DNA of 34,643 bases from Comamonas sp. lk (GCA_945925985.1 CAMELV010000040.1:1-34643), one strand, 5' to 3'; shown: positions 18,882 through 28,041, counted from the stretch's first letter. Translations and numbers: made by a program. The notes: generated by a model from the letters alone, not told the origin.

Positions 18882-19733
18882 TTATTTTTCGGAGTCCACC
18901 AGGCCCTTGACGAACCATTTTTGCATCAGCATCACCACCAGCGCCGGTGGCAGCATGGCCAGCACGGCGGTGGCCATGACCACGTTCCATTCGACCTGAG
19001 CGTCGCCACCGCCGATTAGCCGGCGAATACCCATGACGATGGGGTACATGTCTTCATTGGTGCTGATCAACAAGGGCCACAGGTATTGGTTCCACCCGTA
19101 AATAAACTGAATCACAAACAGGGCCGCAATGCTGGTGCGCGACAGTGGCAACAGAATGTCCCAGAAAAAGCGCATCGGCGACGCCCCGTCGATCTTGGCC
19201 GCCTCAACCAGTTCATCAGGGATGGTCATAAAAAACTGTCGAAATAGAAAAGTGGCAGTGGCCGAGGCGACGAGCGGAATCGTCAGGCCAGCATAGGTGT
19301 TGAGCATGCCGAGGTCGGCCACCACCTTGTAGGTCGGCGAGATGCGCACCTCGACAGGCAGCATCAAAGTGACAAAGATCGCCCAGAAAACGGCCATACG
19401 CCATGGGAAGCGAAAATAAACAATGGCAAAGGCGCTCATAAGAGAGATCACGATTTTTCCGGCCGGTATGAGCAGTGCCATCACCAGGCTGACCCACAGC
19501 ATCCGGGAAACCGGTATTTGATTCGTCATTCCGGGCACGTTGCCACTGAGAATATTGCCGTAGTTTTCCCACGCGTGGCTGCCAAACCATATCGGCACGG
19601 GCGACTGCGCCATGTCTTCACCGGTGTGCGTTGAGGCCACCAGCGCGATGTAGATCGGGAATACCACCAGCAACACGCCGAGCAGGAGCACCAGGTGAGT
19701 GGCGACTTTCAGCCATGGTTGACGCTGAATCAT
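18882..19733 (-). CDS. ugpE: sn-glycerol-3-phosphate ABC transporter permease UgpE
   Basis: This is one of two inner-membrane permeases of the Ugp importer. The 283 residues carry six predicted membrane segments, from VLLLGVLLVVFPIYIALVAS at the N-terminus to the C-terminal MLPPALVVMLMQKWFVKGL, and the permease EAA loop DELVEAAKIDGASPMRFFWD that contacts the ATPase. The start ATG 19733 lies one base after the ugpA stop, so the two are translationally coupled. The sequence agrees with E. coli UgpE in length and order. Confidence 0.95.
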   Translation of the reverse strand: MIQRQPWLKVATHLVLLLGVLLVVFPIYIALVASTHTGEDMAQSPVPIWFGSHAWENYGNILSGNVPGMTNQIPVSRMLWVSLVMALLIPAGKIVISLMSAFAIVYFRFPWRMAVFWAIFVTLMLPVEVRISPTYKVVADLGMLNTYAGLTIPLVASATATFLFRQFFMTIPDELVEAAKIDGASPMRFFWDILLPLSRTSIAALFVIQFIYGWNQYLWPLLISTNEDMYPIVMGIRRLIGGGDAQVEWNVVMATAVLAMLPPALVVMLMQKWFVKGLVDSEK

Positions 19734-19734
19734 G

Positions 19735-20616
19735 TCAGTAGTGCACTTTGCGTTCTATGTAGCGGAATTGCGCGATCGTCAACCCAATGACGATGGTCAT
19801 CAGGACCACGGATTGTGCTGCTGAGCCGCCGAGGTCTAGCGCTTTGAAGCCGTCAAAATAGACCTTGTAGACCAGGATGGCAGTGTCTTTGCCTGGCCCA
19901 CCCTTGGTGGTGGCATCAACGATACCGAAGGTGTCGAAGAACGCGTAAACCGTATTAACGACCAGCAGGAAAAACGTGGTCGGCGTGAGCAGTGGCAATT
20001 GAATCGTCCAAAACCGGTGCCAAACCCCGGCGCCGTCAATGGCCGCCGCCTCCACCAGCGATTTGGGAATACTCTGGAAGCCGGCCAAAAAAAACAGGAA
20101 GTTGTAAGACACCTGCTTCCATACCGCCGTGATGACGATCAGGGACATCGCATGGTTGCTGTTGAGCAAGGCATTCCATTCGAAGCCAAAGCGGGTCAAA
20201 GCGTAGGCCACCAATCCGACGGAAGGTGAGAACAAAAATAACCACAATATGCCGGCCACAGCCGGCGCAACAGCGTAGGGCATGACCAGCAAGGTGCGAT
20301 AAACCCAGGCGCCACGATGAATGCGGTCTGCAAAAAAAGCCAGCAACAACGACACCGCGATGCCAATGCTTGCAACCAGTGCAGAAAAAATTGCTGTTGT
20401 TCTGAATGAAGCCAAGTAGCTTTCATCAGCCCAAAGTGCTTTGAAATTATCGAACCCGACCCACTCGACCGATGTGCCGAATGCGTCCGATTGTTGAAAG
20501 GATTGAACCAAGGCCTGTGCCGCAGGCCAAAAGAAAAAGACCAGAATGACCAGTCCCTGCGGCGCGACCAAGGCCCAAGGGAGCCATTTGGAATGGAAGA
20601 CAACCTGCTTTTGCAC
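19735..20616 (-). CDS. ugpA: sn-glycerol-3-phosphate ABC transporter permease UgpA
   Basis: This is the second inner-membrane permease of the Ugp importer, 293 residues with about six membrane segments. The N-terminal [14 protein letters not shown], the segment [21 protein letters not shown] and the EAA loop [19 protein letters not shown] closely resemble E. coli UgpA, as does the end [20 protein letters not shown] tail (here [16 protein letters not shown]). The start is GTG 20616. It is preceded by a 70-base gap with a strong hairpin after ugpB, which probably lowers permease expression relative to the binding protein. Confidence 0.95.
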   Translation of the reverse strand: MQKQVVFHSKWLPWALVAPQGLVILVFFFWPAAQALVQSFQQSDAFGTSVEWVGFDNFKALWADESYLASFRTTAIFSALVASIGIAVSLLLAFFADRIHRGAWVYRTLLVMPYAVAPAVAGILWLFLFSPSVGLVAYALTRFGFEWNALLNSNHAMSLIVITAVWKQVSYNFLFFLAGFQSIPKSLVEAAAIDGAGVWHRFWTIQLPLLTPTTFFLLVVNTVYAFFDTFGIVDATTKGGPGKDTAILVYKVYFDGFKALDLGGSAAQSVVLMTIVIGLTIAQFRYIERKVHY

Positions 20617-20654
20617 TAACTTCTAGGCCGTATTTATTGTTTTCTGGACCGAGA

Positions 20655-20675
20655 GGGAGGGCGCCAGGCCCTCCC
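20655..20675 (-). promoter_or_regulatory. intercistronic hairpin between ugpB and ugpA
   Basis: A perfect 8-bp GC-rich stem GGGAGGGC / GCCCTCCC with a 5-nt loop lies 11 bases beyond the ugpB stop. On the transcribed strand it is followed by TCTCGGTCC rather than a T-tract, so it should not be an efficient terminator. Such hairpins often protect the 3' end of binding-protein mRNA and give higher expression of the binding protein than of the permeases; that role is inference here. Confidence 0.7.
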
Positions 20676-20686
20676 CATTTTTGCTA

Positions 20687-21994
20687 TCAGCCCTTTTTGT
20701 TGGCTTTTTCGAATTTTTCCAGTTGCTCATTGCCGCGCTTGACAATGCTGTCCAAGGCTTCTTTGGCTGACTTTTTGCCGGCCCAGACTTGCTCCAGCTC
20801 TTCGTCTTCAATGTTGCGGATCTGCACATAGTTGCCAAGCCGAATACCACGCGACTTGTCAGTCGTCTTGCGGATCATTTGGTTGACAGACACGTCCGTG
20901 CCAGGGTTCTGCTTGTAAAAACCAGATTCCTCGGTCAGCTTGAAGGACGCCATTGTCACAGGCAAATAGCCTGTGCGCTTATGGTTGGCTGACTGGATTT
21001 GTGGGTCTGACAGGTAGTCAAAAAATGCCGCAACGCCTTTGTATTCGTTGGTCTTTTTGCCAGACATCACCCACAGGCTTGCGCCGCCGATCACCGTGTT
21101 TTGCGGTGCGCCGGCCACGTCGGGGTAGTAAGGCAGGGTTCCGACAGCAAACTGGAATTTGGCATTCCGCTTCACGCCGGCGTAGGCTGCCGAGGAGTTG
21201 ACGCTGATGGCGCACTCGCCAGACTCAAAAGGTGTGCCCGCTGCGCTGGCGCGACCCTTGTAAACAAACAGGCCTTGCTGTGCCATATTGCCCAGGTTTT
21301 CGATGTGTCGAACGTGCAGTGGGGAATTCACGACCATGCGCGCATCCATGCCTTTCATGCCATTGCCCTTGGTCGCCAGCTCGGTGTTGTGCCAAGTGGA
21401 GAAGCTCTCCAGCTGGGTCCAGCCCTGCCAGGCTGTGGTGAACGGGCACTTGTGGCCGTTGGCTTTCAATTTTGCAGCCGCCAGAGTCACTTCGGGCCAA
21501 GTTTGCGGCAACTTGTCTGTTGCGATGCCAGCTGCTTTGAAAGCATCCAGGTTGACCCAAAGCACGGTGGTGGAACTGTTGAACGGGAAGGACATCATCT
21601 GGCCGTTGGGGGCCGTGTAGTAGCCTGCCACCGCCGGAACATAGGAGGAGGGATCGAATTTGTAGCCAGCGTCACGCATGACTTTTTCGACCGGGACCAC
21701 AACGCCTTTTGACGCCATCATGGTGGCGGTGCCCACCTCGAAAACCTGCAGAACGTGGGGCGCATTACCGGCCCTGAAGGCCGCAACTGCGGCGGCCATG
21801 GACTCATCGTAGCTGCCTTTGAAAACTGGCACGACCTTGTAGTCTTTTTGCTTGCCGTTGAAGTCTGTGGCGATATCACCGATCCATTCGCCGAGAGCGC
21901 CCGACATGGAGTGCCACCATTGGATTTCAGTCTGCGCCAGAGCCGGCAGGCTCAATGCGCCGACCATGGCGATGCTTGCAATTTTCAGTTTCAT
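20687..21994 (-). CDS. ugpB: sn-glycerol-3-phosphate ABC transporter periplasmic binding protein
   Basis: UgpB captures glycerol-3-phosphate and glycerophosphodiesters in the periplasm. The 435-residue product starts with a signal peptide (MKLKIASIAMVGALSLPALA), and the mature protein begins QTEIQWWHSMSGALGEW, where the WWHSM segment is conserved in UgpB ligand binding. E. coli UgpB is of nearly equal length (438). ATG 21994 is preceded by AAAGGAA; the frame extends to 22075 without family support. It is the first gene of ugpB-A-E-C-Q. Confidence 0.95.
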   Translation of the reverse strand: MKLKIASIAMVGALSLPALAQTEIQWWHSMSGALGEWIGDIATDFNGKQKDYKVVPVFKGSYDESMAAAVAAFRAGNAPHVLQVFEVGTATMMASKGVVVPVEKVMRDAGYKFDPSSYVPAVAGYYTAPNGQMMSFPFNSSTTVLWVNLDAFKAAGIATDKLPQTWPEVTLAAAKLKANGHKCPFTTAWQGWTQLESFSTWHNTELATKGNGMKGMDARMVVNSPLHVRHIENLGNMAQQGLFVYKGRASAAGTPFESGECAISVNSSAAYAGVKRNAKFQFAVGTLPYYPDVAGAPQNTVIGGASLWVMSGKKTNEYKGVAAFFDYLSDPQIQSANHKRTGYLPVTMASFKLTEESGFYKQNPGTDVSVNQMIRKTTDKSRGIRLGNYVQIRNIEDEELEQVWAGKKSAKEALDSIVKRGNEQLEKFEKANKKG

Positions 21995-22036
21995 GGTATT
22001 CCTTTTGAATAAAAAAGCGTACCTTAGCCCGTCTTC

Positions 22037-22065
22037 GTGACACCTTCGCGACAAAAATAAGTCAA
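22037..22065 (-). promoter_or_regulatory. Pho-box-like direct repeats upstream of ugpB
   Basis: On the minus strand, TTGTCGC-GAAG-GTGTCAC fits the PhoB-binding pattern of two 7-bp repeats (consensus CTGTCAT) separated by 4 bp. A third weaker unit, TTGACTT-ATTT, lies immediately upstream at the same 11-bp phase. The site ends 42 bases before the ugpB start, a suitable place to replace a -35 box; TAAGGT about 10 bases downstream is a possible -10. ugp operons are PhoB-regulated in E. coli. The spacing is seen, the regulation is inferred. Confidence 0.6.
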
Positions 22066-22163
22066 TGCACCTCAACCCTGATTAAACCCGCCTTGTTCGG
22101 CCACCTTTATTGGGGTTTCCGTCAGTGTCGTAGGTGAATGCTGCACTGCGGTACTATTTGACG

Positions 22164-25100
22164 ATGAATGCCCCCCTGCCGATCCAGCACCTGATGGCCG
22201 GTGCCGCTGCCAAGCCGCACCCTCACGAGCGCATCCGGGAAATCCCTTACAACTACACCTCTTTTTCTGACCGAGAGATCGTTATCCGGTTGCTGGGCGC
22301 CCGGGCCTGGGATTCGCTCAACCAGCTTCGCGATGAGCGCCGCACCGGCCGGTCGGCCCGCATGCTGTATGAGGTGTTGGGTGACATCTGGGTGGTGCAG
22401 CGCAACCCCTATTTGCAGGACGACCTGCTGGACAACCCCAAACGTCGCCGCCAGTTGGTGGACGCGCTGCACCATCGCTTGGCCGAGGTGCAAAAGCGCC
22501 GCACCCCCGAAGTCGAACTGCAGCGCGACGCCCTGGTGGGCGAACTGCTGCAGGCTGCAGGCGTGGCGGTGGAGGCGTTTGACGCCGCGTTTGTGGAAGT
22601 GGCGGCGCTGCGGCGCAAGGCTCAGCGCGCTCTGGCCCGCCTGACTGCGCGGGACAACATCAAGTTTGATGGCCTCAGCCGCGTATCACACGTGACCGAC
22701 GCCACCGACTGGCGGGTCGAGTACCCCTTTGTGGTGCTGACGCCCGACAGCGAGCTTGAGATGGCCCGGTTGGTCAAGGGTTGTATCGAGCTGGGCCTGA
22801 CCATCATTCCGCGCGGCGGCGGCACGGGTTACACCGGCGGCGCCATCCCGCTGACCTGGAAAAGCGTGGTCATCAACACCGAAAAGCTCGAAGCCATGAG
22901 CGAGGTGGAGTTTCTGGCCCTGCCCGGGTTGGCGCAGCCGGTGGCCACGGTCTGGACCGAGGCCGGCGTGGTGACTCAGCGGGTGGCCGACGCCGCCGAG
23001 CGCGCTGGCCATGTGTTTGCGGTAGACCCGACCTCCGCCGAGGCCTCGTGCATTGGCGGCAACATTGCCATGAACGCCGGCGGCAAAAAGGCCGTGCTGT
23101 GGGGCACCGCGCTGGACAACCTGGCCAGTTGGCGCATGGTGACGCCGCAGGCCGAGTGGCTGGAGGTCACGCGCCTGAACCACAACCTGGGCAAGATTCA
23201 TGACGCCGCGCTGGCCAGTTTTGAGCTGAAGTACTTCAAGGCCGACGGCAAGACCCTGCTGCGCACTGAGCAGCTTGACATCCCCGGCCCCTCGTTTCGC
23301 AAAGAGGGCCTCGGCAAGGACGTCACCGATAAGTTCCTCAGCGGCCTGCCCGGCATCCAGAAAGAGGGCTGCGACGGCCTGATCACCAGCGCCCGCTGGA
23401 TCGTCCACCGCATGCCGGGCCACACCCGAACGGTGTGCCTGGAGTTTTTTGGCAATGCTCGCGATGCCGTGCCCAGCATTGTCGAGATCAAGGATTACAT
23501 GTTTGCCGAGCAAAAGCGCTCGGGCGTGTTGCTGGCCGGGCTGGAGCATCTGGACGACCGCTACCTCAAGGCGGTGGGTTATGCCACCAAGTCCAAACGC
23601 GGTGGCCTGCCCAAGATGGTGCTGGTGGGCGACATTGCTGGCGACGACGCCGACGCCGTGGCCCGCGCCACCTCCGAGGTGGTGCGCATTGCCAACTCGC
23701 GCAGCGGCGAGGGCTTTATCGCCGTTAGCCCCGAGGCGCGCAAGAAGTTTTGGCTAGACCGCAAGCGCACCGCTGCCATCTCGCGCCACACCAACGCCTT
23801 CAAGATCAATGAAGATGTGGTGATTCCGTTGCCGCGCATGGCCGAGTACACCGACGGCATCGAGCGCATCAACATCGAGCTCAGCCTGCGCAACAAGCTG
23901 GCCCTGTGCGACGCCCTGACCGAGTTCTTTACCCGGGGCGGACTGCCTCTGGGCCGGCAGGACGACGCCGGCGAGATCCCCTCGGCCGAGTTGCTGGGCG
24001 ACCGGGTGGCGCAGGCACTGGCGCTGCTGACCGAGATGCGGGCCCTTTGGCAGGGCTGGCTGGACCAGGTGGACACGCTGTTTGCCCAACTGCAAGACCA
24101 CGCGCTGCGCGCCAGTTGGAAAGCCCAGCTGCTGGCGCCACTGCAGCAGATTTTTGCCGGTCGGGCGTTCGAGCCTATTTTGAAAGAGTGCATTACGGTG
24201 CACCAGCGGGTACTCAAGGGCAGGGTCTGGGCTGCGCTGCACATGCATGCTGGCGACGGCAATGTGCACACCAACCTGCCGGTCAACAGTGACGACTACG
24301 ACATGCTGCAAACCGCGCACGGCGCCGTCAAGCGCATCATGGCGCTAGCCCGTAGCCTGGGCGGTGTGGTCTCAGGTGAGCACGGCATCGGCATCACCAA
24401 GATGGAGTTTTTGAGCGACGAGGAGCTGCAGCCCTTTGCCGATTACAAGGCCCGGGTGGACCCGCAGGGCCATTTCAATCGGGGCAAATTGCTACGAAAT
24501 AAAGAGCAAACTATTGAGGCCGCACAAGGGCTAGAGGCCGATTTGACCAACGCCTACACGCCCAGCTTCGGCCTGATGGGGCATGAATCTTTGATCATGC
24601 AGCAAAGCGACATTGGCGCCATTGCCGACAGCGTGAAAGACTGCCTGCGCTGCGGCAAGTGCAAGCCGGTCTGCGCCACCCACGTGCCGCGCGCCAACCT
24701 GCTGTACAGCCCGCGCAACAAGATTTTGGCCACCTCGCTGCTGGTGGAGGCCTTTTTGTACGAGGAGCAAACCCGCCGAGGCGTCAGCATCAAGCACTGG
24801 CAAGAGTTTGAAGACGTGGCTGACCACTGCACCGTGTGCCACAAATGCCTGTCGCCCTGCCCGGTCAACATCGACTTTGGCGAGGTCACCATGGCCATGC
24901 GCAACCTGCTGCGCAAGATGGGTAAAAAGAGCTTCCGCCCGGCCGGCGCGGCAGCCATGTTCTTGCTCAACGCCACCAACCCCGAGACCATCCGGCTAGC
25001 GCGCTCGGCCATGGTGAATGTGGGCATGAAAGCCCAGCGTCTCGCGCATGACCTGCTCAAAGTGGTGGCGCGTCGGCAAACTGCCGCCCCACCGGCCTCA

Positions 25101-26054
25101 CTCGGTACGGCGACCCTGAAAACCCAGGTGATCCACTTTGTCAACAAAAAGCTGCCCGGCGGCCTGCCTAAAAAGACCGCCCGCGCGTTGTTGGACATTG
25201 AAGACAAAGACTACGTGCCTATCATCCGCAACCCGCAAACCACCAGCGCCGAGACCGAGGCGGTGTTTTATTTCCCCGGCTGCGGTTCGGAGCGGCTGTT
25301 CAGCCAAGTGGGGCTGGCCACCCAGGCCATGCTTTGGCATGCGGGCGTGCAAACCGTGTTGCCGCCGGGCTATTTGTGCTGTGGCTACCCCCAGCGTGCC
25401 GCCGGGCAGTTTGACAAGGCCGAAAAGCTGATCACCGACAACCGGGTGCTGTTCCACCGGGTGGCCAACACCCTGAACTACCTGGACATCAAGACCGTGG
25501 TGGTCAGCTGCGGCACCTGTTTTGACCAGCTGCAGGGCTACGAGTTCGACAAAATCTTCCCTGGCAGCCGCATCATTGACATCCATGAGTACCTGCTGGA
25601 GAAGAAAATTACCCTGGCCAACGCCGGCACCTTTTTGTTCCACGACCCCTGCCACAGCCCCATGAAGCAGCAGGAGCCGATCAAAACGGTCAAAGCATTG
25701 TTGGGCGACCAGGTGCTGCAATCCCAGCGCTGCTGCGGCGAATCGGGCACGCTGGCCCTGAACCGGCCCGACATCTCCACCCAGGTGCGTTTTCGCAAAG
25801 AAGAAGAAATCCTCAAAGGCGAAGCCCAGCTGCGCAGCCAGGGCCTGCTTGGCGAGCGCGATAACGTCAAAATACTGACCAGCTGCCCGGCCTGCTTGCA
25901 GGGCCTCAGTCGCTTCGGCGACGACCTGCAAAACGGCCTGCTGGAGGCCGACTACATCGTGGTGGAGATGGCGCGCCAAATTCTGGGAGAAAACTGGCTG
26001 CCCGACTACGTGCGCCAAGCCAACCAGGGCGGTATTGAGCGGGTGCTGGTGTGA
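22164..26054 (+). CDS. fused FAD-linked oxidase / Fe-S oxidoreductase (DUF3683 type)
   Basis: This is a 1,296-residue fusion resembling D-lactate or glycolate dehydrogenase subunits joined end to end. After an N-terminal DUF3683-like part ([21 protein letters not shown]) comes a GlcD/Dld-like FAD domain ([12 protein letters not shown] near 215, [13 protein letters not shown] near 298), then the FAD-oxidase C domain ([11 protein letters not shown] near 693, [10 protein letters not shown] near 737). The second half is GlcF-like: two clusters CxxCxxCxxxC (near 826 and 887) and two cysteine-rich CCG domains ([28 protein letters not shown]). The likely reaction is oxidation of a 2-hydroxy acid feeding the quinone pool; the substrate cannot be read from sequence. 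ATG 22164 gives [14 protein letters not shown] 22134 is an alternative. The gene is divergent from ugpB. A dispersed repeat lies in the linker at about 776-792. Confidence 0.9.
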   Translation: MNAPLPIQHLMAGAAAKPHPHERIREIPYNYTSFSDREIVIRLLGARAWDSLNQLRDERRTGRSARMLYEVLGDIWVVQRNPYLQDDLLDNPKRRRQLVDALHHRLAEVQKRRTPEVELQRDALVGELLQAAGVAVEAFDAAFVEVAALRRKAQRALARLTARDNIKFDGLSRVSHVTDATDWRVEYPFVVLTPDSELEMARLVKGCIELGLTIIPRGGGTGYTGGAIPLTWKSVVINTEKLEAMSEVEFLALPGLAQPVATVWTEAGVVTQRVADAAERAGHVFAVDPTSAEASCIGGNIAMNAGGKKAVLWGTALDNLASWRMVTPQAEWLEVTRLNHNLGKIHDAALASFELKYFKADGKTLLRTEQLDIPGPSFRKEGLGKDVTDKFLSGLPGIQKEGCDGLITSARWIVHRMPGHTRTVCLEFFGNARDAVPSIVEIKDYMFAEQKRSGVLLAGLEHLDDRYLKAVGYATKSKRGGLPKMVLVGDIAGDDADAVARATSEVVRIANSRSGEGFIAVSPEARKKFWLDRKRTAAISRHTNAFKINEDVVIPLPRMAEYTDGIERINIELSLRNKLALCDALTEFFTRGGLPLGRQDDAGEIPSAELLGDRVAQALALLTEMRALWQGWLDQVDTLFAQLQDHALRASWKAQLLAPLQQIFAGRAFEPILKECITVHQRVLKGRVWAALHMHAGDGNVHTNLPVNSDDYDMLQTAHGAVKRIMALARSLGGVVSGEHGIGITKMEFLSDEELQPFADYKARVDPQGHFNRGKLLRNKEQTIEAAQGLEADLTNAYTPSFGLMGHESLIMQQSDIGAIADSVKDCLRCGKCKPVCATHVPRANLLYSPRNKILATSLLVEAFLYEEQTRRGVSIKHWQEFEDVADHCTVCHKCLSPCPVNIDFGEVTMAMRNLLRKMGKKSFRPAGAAAMFLLNATNPETIRLARSAMVNVGMKAQRLAHDLLKVVARRQTAAPPASLGTATLKTQVIHFVNKKLPGGLPKKTARALLDIEDKDYVPIIRNPQTTSAETEAVFYFPGCGSERLFSQVGLATQAMLWHAGVQTVLPPGYLCCGYPQRAAGQFDKAEKLITDNRVLFHRVANTLNYLDIKTVVVSCGTCFDQLQGYEFDKIFPGSRIIDIHEYLLEKKITLANAGTFLFHDPCHSPMKQQEPIKTVKALLGDQVLQSQRCCGESGTLALNRPDISTQVRFRKEEEILKGEAQLRSQGLLGERDNVKILTSCPACLQGLSRFGDDLQNGLLEADYIVVEMARQILGENWLPDYVRQANQGGIERVLV
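24489..24539. repeat. dispersed 51-bp element inside the fused oxidoreductase gene
   Basis: The plus strand reads TTGCTACG...ACAAGGGCTAGAGGCC. Its reverse complement aligns without gaps to 15685-15735. It encodes part of the linker ([18 protein letters not shown]) between the FAD-oxidase half and the Fe-S half, with the reading frame preserved. Confidence 0.65.
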
Positions 26055-26073
26055 TGCGAGTCGCTAGCTCCCC

Positions 26074-26129
26074 CCGTCATTCCCGCGAAAGCGGGAATCC
26101 ATGGATCCCCGCTTTCGCGAGGATGACGG
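26074..26129. repeat. 56-bp palindromic repeat of the ATTCCCGCGAAAGCGGGAAT type
   Basis: A near-perfect inverted repeat is centred between 26101 and 26102; by hand count 25 of 28 pairs are Watson-Crick. Inside its left arm sits the smaller 20-bp palindrome ATTCCCGCGAAAGCGGGAAT (26079-26098). This core is a well-known type of dispersed bacterial palindrome, similar to the dRS3 repeat of Neisseria. It lies 20 bases after the fused oxidoreductase stop and just before the glycosyltransferase, and may form a strong cruciform or mRNA hairpin. Confidence 0.85.
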
Positions 26130-26148
26130 CAAGTCGGATGCGCTGACT

Positions 26149-27384
26149 ATGGCTACGGTGTTGTGCGTATGGGAGCAGGGAGGCAACCTGGGCCACCTGA
26201 GCAACCTGCGCCAACCCATTGAGATCGCCTTGCAGCTGGGCCACCGTGTGGTCCTGGCCGCGCGTGAGCTGCACCGGGTGCCCGAGGCCTTGGGTGGTTT
26301 GCGCATTGAGCTGCTGCCGGCGCCCTTCAAGCAAAACGTGCAGCCGGCTGACCAAAGCGCCTTTTTAAGCTTTATCCACATCTTGGCGCGCCAATGTTTC
26401 TCCAGCATGGCTGAGCTGGAGAGTTACCTGCGCGCCTGGTTGTGCATTTTTGACTTGGTCAAGCCCGACCTTGTCCTTTATGACCACAGCCCCACCGCGC
26501 TGGTGGCCAGCCACGGGCGACCGTTCAAAAAAGTGTCGGTGGGCAGCGGTTTTTATAACCCGCCGGCGCCAGGGCCGGGCGCCCCCTTTGCGCCCTTTAG
26601 CACCACAGCGCTGACCCCTGAGGTGCTGACCCGACTGGCCGCTGACGAGTCCCAGGTGTTGGGCATGATCAACCGAGCGCGGACCCATCTGGCGCTGGCG
26701 CCCTTGGCCGCCTTGGCCGATTTGTACCAGCAGCTGGACGAACGTCTGTTTCTAACCTGGCCCGAGCTAGACCATTTTGGCGCCAGGCCCGGCCAGAGCT
26801 ACCTGGGCAACCAGGCCTTGGCGATACATCAGGCAGCCAAGTGGCCAGCTGTCAGTGGCCCCAAGGTCTTTGGGTACTTGCAGAACATGCCATCGCTGGA
26901 GGCACTGCTGCGTGATTTGCGGGCCAGTGGCGTCTGCGCCCTGTTGTGGGTGAACGACTTGCCGCCGAAACTGCGTCAGGCTTCCAGCAGCGAGCGCCTG
27001 CAGTTTTTGAGTCAGCTGGTCGACCTGGGTACCGTGGCCGCGCAAGCCGACTGGGCCATCAGCCACGGGAACCACAGCACTGTCAGCACGCTGATGCTGG
27101 CCGGCTTGCCGCAGCTGCTGATCCCGCGGCACCAGGAGCAACTGCTGGTGGCCCGACGCCTGGTGGCGCAGGGCAGCGCCCTGCTGGCCTACCAGGACCA
27201 GCCCGGCTACGCCAAAGAAATCCACGCCTTGCTGACCAATCCCGACCTGCGCACCAGCACCGCGGCCTTGGCGCACAGCTGCCGGCAGCGTGGCGACCCG
27301 GATGCCAAGGGCTACATCCGGGCGGCCTTGACATCTTTACTGGTAGAGGTCGGTCCCTATAATGTAGGCACTGTAATTACATAA
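26149..27384 (+). CDS. putative GT-B glycosyltransferase (UGT/MGT-like)
   Basis: This 411-residue protein looks like a GT-B fold glycosyltransferase of the UDP-glucuronosyl/macrolide type. The N-terminus MATVLCVWEQGGNLGHL has the first beta strand and acceptor-domain glycine loop. The C-terminal half has HGNHSTVSTLMLAGLPQLL followed by IPRHQEQ, near 306-332, which corresponds to the donor-binding HGG...GvP...P...Q signature. Donor and acceptor are unknown. ATG 26149 is chosen because an earlier ATG at 26101 sits in the centre of the palindromic repeat and would add 16 repeat-derived residues; the ribosome site is weak in both cases. The last 13 codons (VEVGPYNVGTVIT) coincide with the promoter of the next operon, suggesting the original C-terminus was altered. 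Confidence 0.75.
   Translation: MATVLCVWEQGGNLGHLSNLRQPIEIALQLGHRVVLAARELHRVPEALGGLRIELLPAPFKQNVQPADQSAFLSFIHILARQCFSSMAELESYLRAWLCIFDLVKPDLVLYDHSPTALVASHGRPFKKVSVGSGFYNPPAPGPGAPFAPFSTTALTPEVLTRLAADESQVLGMINRARTHLALAPLAALADLYQQLDERLFLTWPELDHFGARPGQSYLGNQALAIHQAAKWPAVSGPKVFGYLQNMPSLEALLRDLRASGVCALLWVNDLPPKLRQASSSERLQFLSQLVDLGTVAAQADWAISHGNHSTVSTLMLAGLPQLLIPRHQEQLLVARRLVAQGSALLAYQDQPGYAKEIHALLTNPDLRTSTAALAHSCRQRGDPDAKGYIRAALTSLLVEVGPYNVGTVIT
27336..27381 (+). promoter_or_regulatory. mazEF promoter with palindromic operator candidate
   Basis: A perfect -10 box TATAAT (27358-27363) lies inside the end of the glycosyltransferase gene, with TTTACT (27336-27341) 16 bp upstream as the best-spaced -35. 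A perfect TTGACA at 27328 is 24 bp away, too far for normal spacing. Just downstream, the palindrome TGTAATTACA (27372-27381) overlaps the expected transcription start and may be the autoregulatory operator bound by the antitoxin. The start codon follows at 27394. Confidence 0.6.
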
Positions 27385-27393
27385 ACAAGTCCT

Positions 27394-27672
27394 ATGCTGA
27401 CGCCCAATACGCTGCATCCAACCAAGCTGATCAACATCGGCAACTCAAAGGGGATTCGATTGCCCCAAGCTTTGTTGCGGCGTTATGGTTTGGGGGATCA
27501 AATCATGCTTGAGGAAAGACCTGAGGGCTTGTTGTTGCGAGGTGCAGTATCTGCCAAGGTATCGCTAAAACAAACCTTTGCTGAAATGGCACAGGAACAA
27601 GCCGCTATGGCTGAAGATTGGAGCGATTTGGCAGCGGCAGAGGCTGACGGGCTGGACACCCTGAAGTGGTAG
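27394..27672 (+). CDS. MazE-like antitoxin (AbrB-type N-terminus)
   Basis: This 92-residue antitoxin has an N-terminal AbrB/MazE DNA-binding swapped-hairpin domain (TKLINIGNSKGIRLPQ ALLRRYGLGDQ, about 10-38) and an acidic C-terminal tail (EDWSDLAAAEADGLDTLKW) suited to wrap the toxin. It should neutralise the downstream MazF-like endoribonuclease and repress its own promoter at 27336-27381. The gene overlaps the toxin start by 7 bases, the usual coupled layout. The ribosome site is weak. Confidence 0.9.
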   Translation: MLTPNTLHPTKLINIGNSKGIRLPQALLRRYGLGDQIMLEERPEGLLLRGAVSAKVSLKQTFAEMAQEQAAMAEDWSDLAAAEADGLDTLKW

Positions 27673-28004
27673 CCTCAAAAATTGTTCGCTACGGTTTGTA
27701 TTGGGCCCAACTGGACCCCACGCGCGGCAGTGAAATTTCCAAAACCCGTCCGGTCGTCGTGGTTAGCCCTGAAGACATGAACCGCAGTCTGGAAACCGTC
27801 GTCGTCTGCCCCTTAACCAGCCAACTTCATCCACATTGGGCTAGTCGGGTTGCCTGCGTTTGTGATGGCGTGGCCAGTGAAATTGCGGTGGACCAAATTC
27901 GTACCATCAGCAAATCCAGGCTGGCGCGGTCCATCGGTCGCATTGATGCTGTCACGCAGCAGGACCTGCGTCAAACCATTGCCCTTCTTTATGTGAACAG
28001 TTGA
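27666..28004 (+). CDS. MazF/PemK-family endoribonuclease toxin
   Basis: This 112-residue toxin belongs to the MazF/PemK family of sequence-specific mRNA interferases. The typical features are visible: YGLYWAQLDPTRGSEISKTRP with the family's conserved Arg-Pro, VVVVSPEDMN, VVCPLTSQ and IAVDQIRTISKSRL. It starts with GTG 27666 inside the antitoxin gene, indicating translational coupling. No terminator is evident after it. The recognised RNA sequence cannot be deduced. Confidence 0.92.
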   Translation: MVASKIVRYGLYWAQLDPTRGSEISKTRPVVVVSPEDMNRSLETVVVCPLTSQLHPHWASRVACVCDGVASEIAVDQIRTISKSRLARSIGRIDAVTQQDLRQTIALLYVNS

Positions 28005-28010
28005 GCTGTC

Positions 28011-28041
28011 CCTGCGCACCAGCGCCGCGGCATTGACATCT
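28011..28041 (+). repeat. fused partial copy of the glycosyltransferase 3' end
   Basis: Positions 28011-28035 match 27246-27270 (inside the glycosyltransferase gene) at 23 of 25 bases, and 28027-28041 match 27322-27336 at 14 of 15. The remnant thus joins two parts of the glycosyltransferase 3' end that are separated by about 52 bases in the gene. It continues in frame as LRTSAAALTSLIG and a TAA stop. The mazEF module lies between the two copies. Confidence 0.6.

Noticed and set aside
22686..26018. Long minus-strand open frames antisense to the fused oxidoreductase (for example 22686-23549 and 25098-26018)
   Set aside because: They lie wholly inside a gene with clear FAD and Fe-S motifs and show His/Gln/Gly-rich composition typical of antisense frames.
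27328..27363. Perfect TTGACA with perfect TATAAT as one promoter
   Set aside because: The spacer is 24 bp, too long for a sigma-70 promoter; TTTACT at 16 bp is a more likely -35.
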